DNA from: Cladorrhinum sp. PSN259
Lineage: Eukaryota; Ascomycota; Sordariomycetes; Sordariales; Podosporaceae
Length of the DNA stretch: 64,000 bases
Direction: 5' to 3'
Assembly: GCA_033725935.1 (NCBI GenBank)
Contig: MU867067.1
Coordinates: 718,501-782,500 of the forward strand
In this document: piece after piece, positions 54,825-64,000 of the stretch
How positions within the stretch are numbered: position 1 is the first letter of the stretch
How the letters are laid out: each line of letters starts with the position of its first letter
Notes under the pieces: generated by a model
Databases searched by the model: none
Seen by the model: only the letters and a program-made list of their open reading frames with translations
Told to the model about the DNA's origin: nothing
Position numbers and translations under genes: made by a program

Positions 54825-55593
54825 TTTCGGTGTCGGTGGGTGGTTGGTGGTGGTGGTGTGGTAGAGCGGAGAGAGTCACGGTGTTGTCAATTGACGAGGT
54901 GGGTTGGGTGGTTGAAGGTTGCTGCGTTTAGCAAATGGTCTGATTTGCTGCAAATGCACCACCACTCCTCCGGCTCCATTTCGCGGGCTCCAGGGAGTAC
55001 CTACCAGCAAAAGCACTGAAGCAAACAGCCGAATGCCCGGTTTGCGGCCCAAGCTCTTTACCTGTTTTGGGATTAGTGCAGCATCAGGTGACCTCGCACG
55101 TGCTACTCAAGGGACTCTGGAGGAAAGATGAACGGTGCCATCAGAGATAATAAACTTGAGAATTGATAAATAAGTAATTTTCAAGGAAAGCTAATTCAGA
55201 GAAATTCTTCTATTCTCAATCTATTGGCTTGTATTGTGTGCAATATAGTCATCATCGTGCCCCCCCCCCACCACCCGAAGCAACCCTAACCCTCAGCTCT
55301 CAAACGACCGACAAGCTCAGGGGCAGTAAACAAAAGCCGAACTCTCCAAAGCTCCATCCATGTAAACTTTGCAAAAAGAATCCAATTCTATTAGAAAGCT
55401 TTATCCATTATCAATCTCAACCCTGTACCTCTATTTCTGTCACATCATCATTTCCCCCCAATTCCGCCTTTGCCTCTACATCGCTCTGGCGCACCCCCCT
55501 CACAAACTCCATTTACTCCGATTCTATCAGAAGCTTTTCCAAATCTTATTCCACCCGCCTTGCAACCTCCATCCCTCACCATACCAGCCCTCT
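54825..55593. other. Intergenic, COX4 promoter side
   Basis: No supported gene. It has a C9 run at 55261 followed by AACCCTAACCCT, two telomere-like units only. Confidence 0.5.
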
Positions 55594-56783
55594 TCACAAC
55601 TTAGACTCAATCTCAGCATCAGCCAGTCCCCCCTTCCAAATCCCCTTGGTACTCCCATCCTCCCAGCTCTTGATCAACCCGTCCTGATACTCTGTAGCAA
55701 CGTGCAGTCCCTCAGAACTCCAAATCTTGCTCTCAATGACCCCCCTGCCCCTTGCAGCCCTGGGAAACGAGGCCTCCTGCACCCACCACCCCTCCCCTTG
55801 CATTACAGCCTCTGAGGCATTAACATGCACCACGAAGCTGTAACTTAGACTCGCGGCTTTTCCCAAATTCCATCCGAGTCCTAAATGATTCGCAGCCATG
55901 AGCAATCCGTTCCTGTCCGCCACATAGGCGTGCGCAGCTATGTGTGCGTTTGGGCCGTCTCCTTCGTTTGCTGGGAGTGGCTTCCACAGTCGGTAGAGGA
56001 TTAACTCTCTTCGTTCGTGAATTGGTTTGGTTTCATTGTACTCTGTCATGTCCACTTTTCGCATCTCAACGATGGGAAATGTTCCGGCTTGGTCTGAACC
56101 GACGAGATGGACAATACCGTCTACATCTACGGGCGGGGCGGGGGGCCAGTCGGCTGGGTTCCTGGTGCTGAGAATGGAGCTGAATCTTTCCTGGGGGGAG
56201 GGTTCCTGGATTGAGATACCGGCCGAGTCTCCTTCAGGGAGTTTGAAGGATACCAATGCCGTGAATGCTGTTGGTTGGAGGGAGTTTAGGGAGGCGGTGG
56301 ATGGTGAGAAATGGTCTGTTACTGAGGAGGAGGTAGGGTGGCACGCGGAGATGGACATGGTAGCGAAGGAGCGGGAGGTGGTGAGTGGTGTTGCTGAGTA
56401 GACGAAGGGTTTGTCCATGAGGCCGGGGCGGGTGAAGAAGCCGTTGATGGTCTGTTTGAGGTCAGTAACAAGGTAATTATGAAGATTGTGAGCGGGGGTG
56501 CACTTACATGAATATCCAGCCGCCCAGAAGGTTTTCTTCCCTCTTCCGCCTCAACTTCTCGCTGAGCCCTCAAGGCTGCCAAAGCTGCCTGTCCGTACAC
56601 GCATCCACCAAAAGCAGATCCGTGGAAGCTGGGAAATTCCTTGTCCTTGGTGAAATCTCCACCTGGCGTATATGCCGAGCGAGTTGACATGTACTTCTTG
56701 GCCGAGCCCTCCGAAGGCAACTTGATCAGTTCCATCTGCTCCTGAAAAGAACGGCGGTAGACATCGTCTCCCTGGCGAGCCAT
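55594..56783 (-). CDS. Peroxisomal acyl-CoA thioesterase (TesB/ACOT8-like), 377 aa
   Basis: Two exons, 56783-56508 and 56451-55594. The 56-nt intron has donor GTAAGT, branch CTGAC and acceptor AACAG; joining gives RLDIHTINGFFTRPG in phase 0. The ATG at 56783 is chosen; the frame is open upstream but leader-like. Domain: double hot-dog acyl-CoA thioesterase with FPSFHGSAFGGCVYGQAALAA in the first half, then the FVYSATPLTTSRSFATMSISA region (the family has xRxGRSFxxRxV) and NHLGLGWNLGKAASLSYSFVVHV in the second half. The protein ends in SKL, a canonical PTS1 peroxisome signal. It hydrolyses acyl-CoA to free acid and CoA, probably adjusting beta-oxidation pools. The chain-length preference is unknown. 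Confidence 0.88.
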
Positions 56784-59700
56784 GGTTGTTGAAGTTCCCT
56801 GAATGAAGATTTCTCTCCGGAAGGCAGTAACTAGTGAGATGGGTATTTTGTGTAAGTGTCTTTGCAGCTTGATGAGAGAAGATGATGTGAGCAATGGATT
56901 GGATTGGACTCAACGAACCAATGGATGATTGTCTAGTAAAATATCAGTTTGCCCAACCAGACCAAAACGAACGAATCGCAGTTCTCAAATTTTGGACGTT
57001 GGAGATAACCTCTATTCAGGGCAATAAAAGCCCGGCGTGCCGGATTTCTTCATCCCGGCCGTTAAAGAGGAGTACTTGGAACGCTGGAAGTCGTCGGCCG
57101 GCGGTAGGAAGAGCGGTCGAACAAAGTTCTCCACTTCCGTGCCCCCCAAAAGAAGAGAGCCGAGGCAACATTGCACGTGCCGCTATCCTTCTCGTAAGCC
57201 GTGTAACCGCCGTCTATATGGTAGGATCAATGCGCTACGAGTATATCGAAAACCTTTGGACGTCGGGATTGAGGACAATTCGAAAATGGGGACTTTACGA
57301 GTCTTCTATCTCCGAGTCGGACGAGTCCGATTGCCTGCTCCATCTGGAAGTTGGTCGTCTGCGACGCTGCGTGTCTGCTTCTTCGCTAAAACACCGACGC
57401 CACCAGAAACGTCCATCAGACGTTTGTCAAATGGTGCGCCACGCCGTCAAGAATTCATCGAAAAACTAGCAAATGCATAATGCCAATGGTTTCAAATGCG
57501 CAATTCGCTTGATGGAACCGACATGTCAACCTGGAAGTTTATCCCCCCACGCAGAGGATTGCTGCTTTCTTCCAAAAAGCTGCATCGAAGATCGAACCGA
57601 AGCTTAAATGGGGGTCACACAAATCTGCCCCCTCCCCCCACCACCCCATGATACGACCCCCACTTTAAGCGAGGCATTTCCCTTCCCCCTGTTCCCCCAC
57701 ACAAATCGTTCAGATCGACATCTAGAGTTTCCAGAAGCCTGGGAAAGCTTCTGAGCGGGATATCCAAATTTCCAGGTTCGCAAAAATGACCCCCATCAAA
57801 GCAAACCCAAGAAACTTCCAAGACCTGAAACGTCTGGATCAAACCAGCATTTCTATTCTCGTGGTTCCTCCTTCAATAGTTTCCGGAAAAGAAATAAGAA
57901 ACTCCTCTTCCCCCCAACCGACCAGGAAACTGGAAACCAAACCCCTTCCCCTCAAATCACCATGACAGAGCTTCCAATTCCGGGTACGGATAATAACCCC
58001 AATCACACTGCACCAAAACCCAACGCCCAGAAAGTAGCATCTACCTAGTCCATGTTCTCGAACACTGTAAATGCAGGGAGGAACGCACCTACGCACCTCA
58101 TCTCATGCACTGCCAGTGCATGTTCTGCTGCAAGGGTGAAGTGTGTGGCACTACCCAATCCTAGTCTCAATCCGCCCCTCCCTGTTTCTCAACTCCCTCT
58201 CTCTCTCCCAAGATTTTTTTCCGCTCCCTTACCTTTTGTGAGAGAATGAATATTACCAGGTTACACTTCGTGGCTTACATTACCAGGTTTACCACTTCAC
58301 CTTACCTATCCTGGTACATACCGTCAACCAGACTTACTTATTATATGGTCTGTGGTGGAAAATTCCCATTGATTCCTAATCTCGAACTAAAACTTTCGCC
58401 GTAATAGGACGGTAGCATTCCAAATCGCCATAGTAGTATTCCGGAATTCCGTATCAGTAAATAGACACAAACTGTATTTAGATCAGATGAATAATGAAAC
58501 CTCTTTCGGTATGCTATACCATGTGACAGGTTTGTTTTTTTGTTTTTTAAAAAGTTCCAGATTTTCGACACTCAACTATTCATGGGTCTGGCCAGCCGGC
58601 CCCCCCCCTGAATCTAGTTCGTGATTAGAAACAGACATCCATGCTAGCATTGGATCAGGATGAATGTGGTGGGATGGCCAAAACACCCAGGCAAGAAACT
58701 GATATCTGCTCTGAAAACGACCTCCCCTGGGATATGATACCAGTGCTGACGCTTTGGACTGAATGACGGGGGGCCAAGTTCAAATCCGTACTCAATCTCA
58801 TCCCTTCTCATGGCCTCACCATTTCACGCCACCTCAACATTTCGCGTGATCCGTACCCGTTGAATGCTCTCATTCTTGTTGCGGTAGGTAAGATGGTTCT
58901 TCAGTCCGGTCCTCTTGCCCTCCATGAGCTCATTGAAGCGGCGTTCACTGCCCAACACCCATCTGGAATCCACACATTCATCGTCTGGCAATGTTGTCGT
59001 GTCCACTCTCCGCTCTGATTTTGGGGCTTTGTGTCTGGGAGCCGAGAAGAAGCAAGTTAGCTCTGTTTGAGTGTGTTGTTGTCGGCCATGGTAGACGGCA
59101 GGCAGGTTGCGTGGGATCCTTCTGTGGTTGATTAGAAGCGATTATGATGCTTTTGAATTCAATAAAATCGCTGTCCAAGTCAATGTTTGGTAAGGAACAG
59201 CGGGATAGTGGATTTGGGCAGCTCAGGAATCAACCCTTCCCCCAAATATCTAAACTGCGGCTGCCATCTTTGATTGCCAGACGCAAATATAAAAGGCACG
59301 GACCGACCACCGCAGGCAGTTGAGGATAGCAGCTAGGTACGATGATGAAACTCAGAATACTTAATACATCATTGCAGCTGTTTGGGAAACCTGGGGAAAA
59401 GACCGAAATAATCCACCCATTTCGATGTAACATCTGCTCCTTCCTCTACACTAAACCCAGCTCAGGAGTATCGAGGTTTCATACAAAACCCATACCTCTT
59501 TATACGGTTGCTCATTTGGTGTGCTCTCTGTTTCGTTGAGAACTACCTGCAAAATAGGGGCATGTCTCGAGAACGTTGGAGGTATCCAAAACTTTTAGAG
59601 CTACAAATCATGTAGGACAAGGGTCACGAATCAACTTCCAAGACAGGAAGGCGCACAGGTGACTGCTAGCGTACCCCAACCTCACACGAAACGATGCAGA

Positions 59701-61553
59701 ATCCATCCATCTTTTGTTGGCGTGCATGCAGGTCGATGGTTAATGCAGGGAGTCATCACAGGCACACACAATATGGTGGCGGTGGTGGGCATCAGTTTCT
59801 AGAAGAATTCCGAGCTTCATCGTCGCTTTCGTTGGGGAGGTGATGGAACACACGACAGAAACGGAAGATGGGTTCTTGGGGAATGACAATGTGGCATTCT
59901 GTTACCTCTTTGGGACAACCAGTGCCTCGGTTTGTGGAACCAGTAGTGCGGGGAGTTCCGCGCACCAAAAACTCATTTTCATTTTCCGTAGAGATCATAG
60001 ACGACGGAATGCCAAGAGAAGGAAACCCCTCTCTCCCTGCGCTCATCCTTTTCTTCCCCAGATCTTCCGGGAGAGTGGGTCACGCGTGTTTGGGGCCCGC
60101 GGCGTCTTCTGGAGACCGGGAAGAAGCTTTTGTCCGTGATGATGGGTGGAGACTTTTGGAGATTGAAAGGAACCATCATGGTCTGATGAATGGGCGATTG
60201 TCGCAACACTATCGTGACTATCAAGCCAGGGTCATTTTCAGTCGGTGATCTGAAGAGCTTAGTGCGGAAAAAAAAGAAATGGAACAAGCCGGTGGTTGAA
60301 AACGAGGAGGAGGAGCGGAGGGCAGTTTCGGTGCGACGCGTGACCTGCGCCATCAAATGAGCTTCTGGCAGGTTATTTGGGTTTGTGTGACACTGGTGAC
60401 AATAAACTTGGGCGTCAATTCATCCAAAATGCACGGCAAAGGCGGAGAGAGATTTCTGGGGAAAACAAGTGCCCGGTGACCGAGACTTTTTTCCCTCCCA
60501 AAATGATGGGATTTGATGCGGTGGCCCCTGCGCTAAAAAGAGGGGCACTGGGGGGGGCAGACAGGGATCGGGCCTGTCTGGGGTTTCTTCTTGCACGCAG
60601 GAGGGAAAGCAGGAGGGAAGCACTGCTGCAACTGAACACAAAAAGAAAAGAGTTGTGTCTTCTGATTACGCCATTAAAACTCCGCCCAGCCAATTACTGC
60701 ATTTTCTCTCTCCAGTCTTCCGCTGACACCGACGTTGTCTGTCTGATGACCTTTTCCCAGCGAGACATTGTGATACCCTCGCATCTTCATAATCGTCTCC
60801 GCATTTCAGTCCCGATCCGTTCGTCGAGTGAGCAACAAGTCGTGCAAGTCAGCATCATCGGCGCCGTCGCCTGTTGCCACACAATACGCACGACGCACAA
60901 TATCGTCAGCAGTTCGTTCCCAAGAATTGGACACAGAATTTGTTGGCGGGCCAGACCTGTCCAGGTGCTTCTCACAAACCGTCTCCGCCGCCACCGTGCC
61001 CTCTCCAGCCAGTCAGCATCAACTCTCGTCGGCACTACTGCGTAACCAAGAAAGTTCTTCTCACCCACCCCTCATTCTCCCCAGACTTTCGGCCATGGAC
61101 CCATGTCGTGTTACCGTGCCTCTGGCTAGCTAGGGCTACCCTAGTGCTCTCTCCCTGTCTTGGTCTGCCTTGACTGGTTGGAACTGGCTGGACTACCAAG
61201 CCAGTTTCCACTCTTTTTATTAGACTTACCGAGAATACACCTCCTGTCTGCACCCTGGAACCAGATCTCCGCCTCCTCCACTCGACACCGCCTGACTGGA
61301 TGCCCTAAATAAATACCCCAGAGCACTTGCAGCACACACAGCGCGCCCCCTCGTCCCGCTTCTCCTCCGCTCTCTCCACCAACCCAGCCCGTCACCGGGG
61401 AACCTGTTGCCCGCTTCCCAGTCTTATGTCCTCGAGGCTCTCCCGGTCCGGGCTAATGGGCGTTGGAGTATTGGAAACTAGACAACCGAATATGCGTTGC
61501 TAACATTCCGCCCTCGACTGCGGTCAAACATCGACGACAAACTACCCGTGGCA
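56784..61553. other. Intergenic, 4.8 kb without a supported gene
   Basis: Many short frames; the best, 59868-60248 plus (126 codons), lacks context and is listed under rejected items. A TAAATAAATA box at about 61306-61316 and a C/T-rich stretch to 61430 look like the promoter and leader of the next gene. CT runs at 58190-58210 and a C-run at 58601 are the only other features noticed. Confidence 0.45.
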
Positions 61554-62942
61554 ATGGGGGTTCAGGTTGAGCCGCTGAACAAGAGTTCTTTTGAACAGTA
61601 CGGACCATGGCATTTCCAGGATTCGCGTTTCCACCAAGATCAACGCGTCCATCTCGGAGCCGCCCTCTTGCGGGTAGCAGCACTTCCCGTCATCAATGAC
61701 CACCGCTTATCAGAGCTGTCATCGAAAACGGTCAGGGGAGATGACCGCATTTTACAACAGATACCCGGGGACAAGGCAACCGCCTTGAAGTTGACAAAAC
61801 CATCAACACCCCTTTGGAATTTCTCTATACAACCATCGCCTTCTTCATCATCATCATCATCAGCCGAGGTTTCCACCCTTGTGCCACCTACAGTCAGCAA
61901 GATTGAACAGCCGGTAATATGTCCGGAATTTAAACCGGCTTTTGCCATCAGCAAATTTGGCTCTCTGGCCGGGAATGTGGTGGTCAGCTTCCCACTCAAA
62001 GAGGTCCACGTGCCTCCACCTCCTCGACCGGATCTCAAAAGGCGACGACCGGATACCGATGTCGATGGAGTGAATACCGCTTCTCTCAGCTGCAAAAAGC
62101 GGCGGCTGCTACGATATCTCATTACGTCAAGGCTTTCCGAACCGTTTTCCTTCCCAGCAACCCACATTCTTAACCGGGAAGGTTTGGCATCCGGAGATAA
62201 GCGGTTTCTCAAGCTTGCGGCTATCATGTCAGCCCGGCGACTTCAGCTGCAGGGACCTTACCCACCCCAACCAAGCCCGTCATCAATGCTGCGGCGGCAT
62301 GCGTTGCACAATGCATATCGATTGCGCATGTATGCTGGGGGATCAGAATTTGGGGCCGTTATGGGACCTAGAGCAGCAAGCCCTTTGCAGCAGCAGCACC
62401 AGCAGCCGACTCTTGGAATGCCAGCGACGATGATTGGGGCTGGGGCAAGATTCCCGCCCGTCAGCGGGCCAACCGCCGGACCAGCAATGCCGGTAGTACG
62501 TCCAGGTCTTGTTGGCAGCCCGGCGATGGCTCAGATAGCGCCTACGGCCGCGCCGAGAATGCCTCCCATGGTAGGGCTGCAAGCGCCATTACCGCCTCCT
62601 GTTAGCTCACCAACAACTCTATTGCAACCGCCACCTGGGCCGGTGCAGCCACGGCTGCGAATACCGAGTCCTCGGTTGACACCAGTTCGTTCACCCGAAC
62701 TTCGAGTCACTCGTCCGGATTTGAGATTGGATGATTTGGATGACCTGGACGACGACGGTGTTGCTTTTCCGACGTCTGAGCACGAGAGTCGATATGAGGA
62801 CGAGCCCGAGGATGTGTATGCGGATTTTGGGCTCATTTTTGGAGGCAGTGCTGAAGGCGATATGTCTTCGGATGATGAGGGCGAGCACTTTGAGGATTAT
62901 ATGGACGACGTTGATGGAATCCCGTGGAATGCTCGGTGCTGA
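61554..62942 (+). CDS. Conserved fungal nuclear protein of unknown function, 462 aa
   Basis: The first ATG of a long intronless frame is at 61554 (MGVQVEPLNKSSFEQYGPWHF). A Ser run (about 96-103) is followed by a Pro-rich segment (VPPPPRPD) and two basic clusters (LKRRRPD at 161, CKKRRLLRYL at 180) fitting nuclear import. A conserved-looking helical stretch follows (LASGDKRFLKLAAIMSARRL, MLRRHALHNAYRLRM), then a long Pro/Gln/Ala-rich part and an acidic C-terminus (LDDLDDLDDDGVAF, SSDDEGEHFEDYMDDVDG). No enzymatic motif is visible. A transcription-associated role would fit the Pro/Gln and acidic tracts, but this is inference. Confidence 0.75.
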   Translation: MGVQVEPLNKSSFEQYGPWHFQDSRFHQDQRVHLGAALLRVAALPVINDHRLSELSSKTVRGDDRILQQIPGDKATALKLTKPSTPLWNFSIQPSPSSSSSSSAEVSTLVPPTVSKIEQPVICPEFKPAFAISKFGSLAGNVVVSFPLKEVHVPPPPRPDLKRRRPDTDVDGVNTASLSCKKRRLLRYLITSRLSEPFSFPATHILNREGLASGDKRFLKLAAIMSARRLQLQGPYPPQPSPSSMLRRHALHNAYRLRMYAGGSEFGAVMGPRAASPLQQQHQQPTLGMPATMIGAGARFPPVSGPTAGPAMPVVRPGLVGSPAMAQIAPTAAPRMPPMVGLQAPLPPPVSSPTTLLQPPPGPVQPRLRIPSPRLTPVRSPELRVTRPDLRLDDLDDLDDDGVAFPTSEHESRYEDEPEDVYADFGLIFGGSAEGDMSSDDEGEHFEDYMDDVDGIPWNARC

Positions 62943-63736
62943 GCTTTCATTACATTTTTGGATCTTGTTTTGGTATGACTGTCGGTGTTTTTTTTTGTTT
63001 ATAGTCCACCATTTTGGGCGGAGTATGTTTGAGATACCAAGTTTATGTCATGGTAGGATTAGGAGGGAGGCATTTTGCATTTTTGATCTGTTTTTTGTAT
63101 TGCTTTTCCATTCGTTACAAGATGCATGCATTTGCTGGTTCGTGGAAAACAAACTGCATACCCCTTTCCGGGGGGTTCACGGGGTTCGGGGGTGTACTGT
63201 ACCGGTTGGCGAGACAAAAAGATCAAAATTCGGTGTTTGTATATATTTTTGGACATGTTGGCCGTCGACGGATGTGTGGTGGTAGATCAAATGCAGCATA
63301 TCGGTCCTCGCACGGGGCCGGCCGATGCCGGATTGGAGCAACTGGAGTCTGTTGAGTGTTTGTTGTTGTTTGGTATTGTGATGATGATATCTACAAAGGT
63401 TCACTGACGTCTGTCTTGACAAGATTTTTGACCCATCTCACGTGCTTTTAGACTTTGGATACATGCAAGCAACCACTGGTTCTTCGGCATCCTCCCGTTC
63501 ATCCGATCTTTGACGTTCATGCTCTCGGCGAGGTGCGGGCGGGGTGTGGGCGGGTGCGGGGGCAGTTCCAGCGGGCTGGGGCGGTTGCTTGCATGCTTTT
63601 ACCCCACACCCATTCAAAGGTTCACCTACTTACTCTAACAGCAGATGATGCAAAGATAAGAAGCGCCACATCGACATCTTTTTTCATTTCATCTTTCTTT
63701 TTTTGTGTGAAAACTCATTTCTTGCTTTCATTACAG

Positions 63737-63738
<2 letters not shown>
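62943..63738. other. Intergenic, ends in promoter of the OHCU gene
   Basis: No supported gene. It contains GGGCGGGGTGTGGGCGGGTGCGGG at 63537-63560, a possible GC-rich regulatory block about 240 bp before the next start codon. Confidence 0.45.

Positions 63739-63786
<48 letters not shown>
63739..63786. repeat. (CA)24 microsatellite in a 5' leader
   Basis: A pure CA run of 48 bases ends 10 bases before the ATG at 63797, so it very likely lies in the mRNA leader or core promoter of the next gene. Confidence 0.9.
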
Positions 63787-63787
<1 letters not shown>

Positions 63788-63796
63788 CCAGCTAAG

Positions 63797-64000
63797 ATGC
63801 CACCATCATCACTCACGCTTCCCGCCATCGACTCGCTGCAGTCCCTCCCGGACTCATCAGTCACCGCCGCCCTCGATTTACTCTTTGAGCCTTCGGCAGA
63901 TTTGCACGCGCTCATTCTGCCGACCATCAGATCGACTCAGTTCAGCTCGTACGACGCACTCATCTCTGCCGTCGGCGAAAAGTTGCTTGATTTGGCCTCG
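63797..64000 (+). CDS. OHCU decarboxylase-like protein (uric acid pathway), 5' part only
   Basis: The ATG at 63797 opens a frame that stays open to the window edge (68 codons). It reads LPAIDSLQSLPDSSVTAALDLLFEPSADLHALILP and YDALISAVGEKLLDLA, which resembles the N-terminus of fungal 2-oxo-4-hydroxy-4-carboxy-5-ureidoimidazoline decarboxylases. These make S-allantoin after uricase and hydrolase steps. The active-site His/Glu region lies beyond the window, so the call rests on N-terminal style only. The protein has no PTS or signal visible here. Confidence 0.7.
   Translation, partial: MPPSSLTLPAIDSLQSLPDSSVTAALDLLFEPSADLHALILPTIRSTQFSSYDALISAVGEKLLDLAS

Noticed and set aside
55280..55297. AACCCTAACCCT as an interstitial telomere
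   Set aside because: Only two units in a C-rich stretch; too short to mean more than chance.
59868..60248. 126-codon plus-strand frame as a gene
   Set aside because: Composition is plausible, but the other frames and the minus strand are equally open, no promoter or homologous motif is seen, and no intron model extends it.

Overview
The window is nuclear DNA of a filamentous ascomycete, most likely a Sordariomycete. Evidence: introns of about 50-120 nt with GTRNGT donors and CTRAY branch points; HET, NACHT, Clr5, DUF4604 and DUF7708 families; a five-exon COX4; and AT-rich islands with nonsense changes of the kind made by repeat-induced point mutation (RIP). Exon structures were derived by hand and may be off by a base at splice sites.

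Layout. 1-8.3 kb: a partial secreted SMP-30-like protein (-); a head-to-head pair of a DUF7708 protein with a degenerate NTPase (-) and an AAA+ ATPase (+); then a nucleoside-phosphorylase-like NLR sensor module whose NACHT continuation is broken. 8.3-21 kb is accessory: gene relics, a small hypothetical gene, two loci of one ~42 bp degenerate repeat, a frameshifted gene, an AT-rich island (15.5-17.6 kb), and a truncated relic of a Tc-type (TcA/VRP1-like) toxin subunit. 21-28 kb: a polytopic membrane protein (+), an intact HET gene (-) and a secreted VOC/glyoxalase-like protein (-). 28.3-34.8 kb is a graveyard of ankyrin, HET and NACHT fragments ending in a second AT-rich island.

35.7-44.5 kb: a small hypothetical gene, a second membrane protein, and the most interesting locus. 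This locus is a secreted precursor with eleven EPFVTI units separated by Lys-Arg sites (39.7-40.2 kb, -), divergent from a single-pass membrane protein with two HxxHC motifs as in UstYa-type oxidases (41.6-42.5 kb, +). Together they look like a minimal dikaritin-type RiPP locus. A Cys-rich membrane protein follows.

44.5-64 kb is core-like: tRNA-Val(AAC); a Clr5-domain gene whose only phase-consistent model uses two GC-AG introns; a DUF4604 gene; mitochondrial COX4; a peroxisomal acyl-CoA thioesterase ending in SKL; a nuclear hypothetical protein; and the start of a ureidoimidazoline (OHCU) decarboxylase gene.

Biologically, the left half is an allorecognition/innate-immunity compartment (NLR, HET, AAA+, DUF7708) scarred by RIP, and the right half is housekeeping sequence with an embedded secreted-peptide locus.
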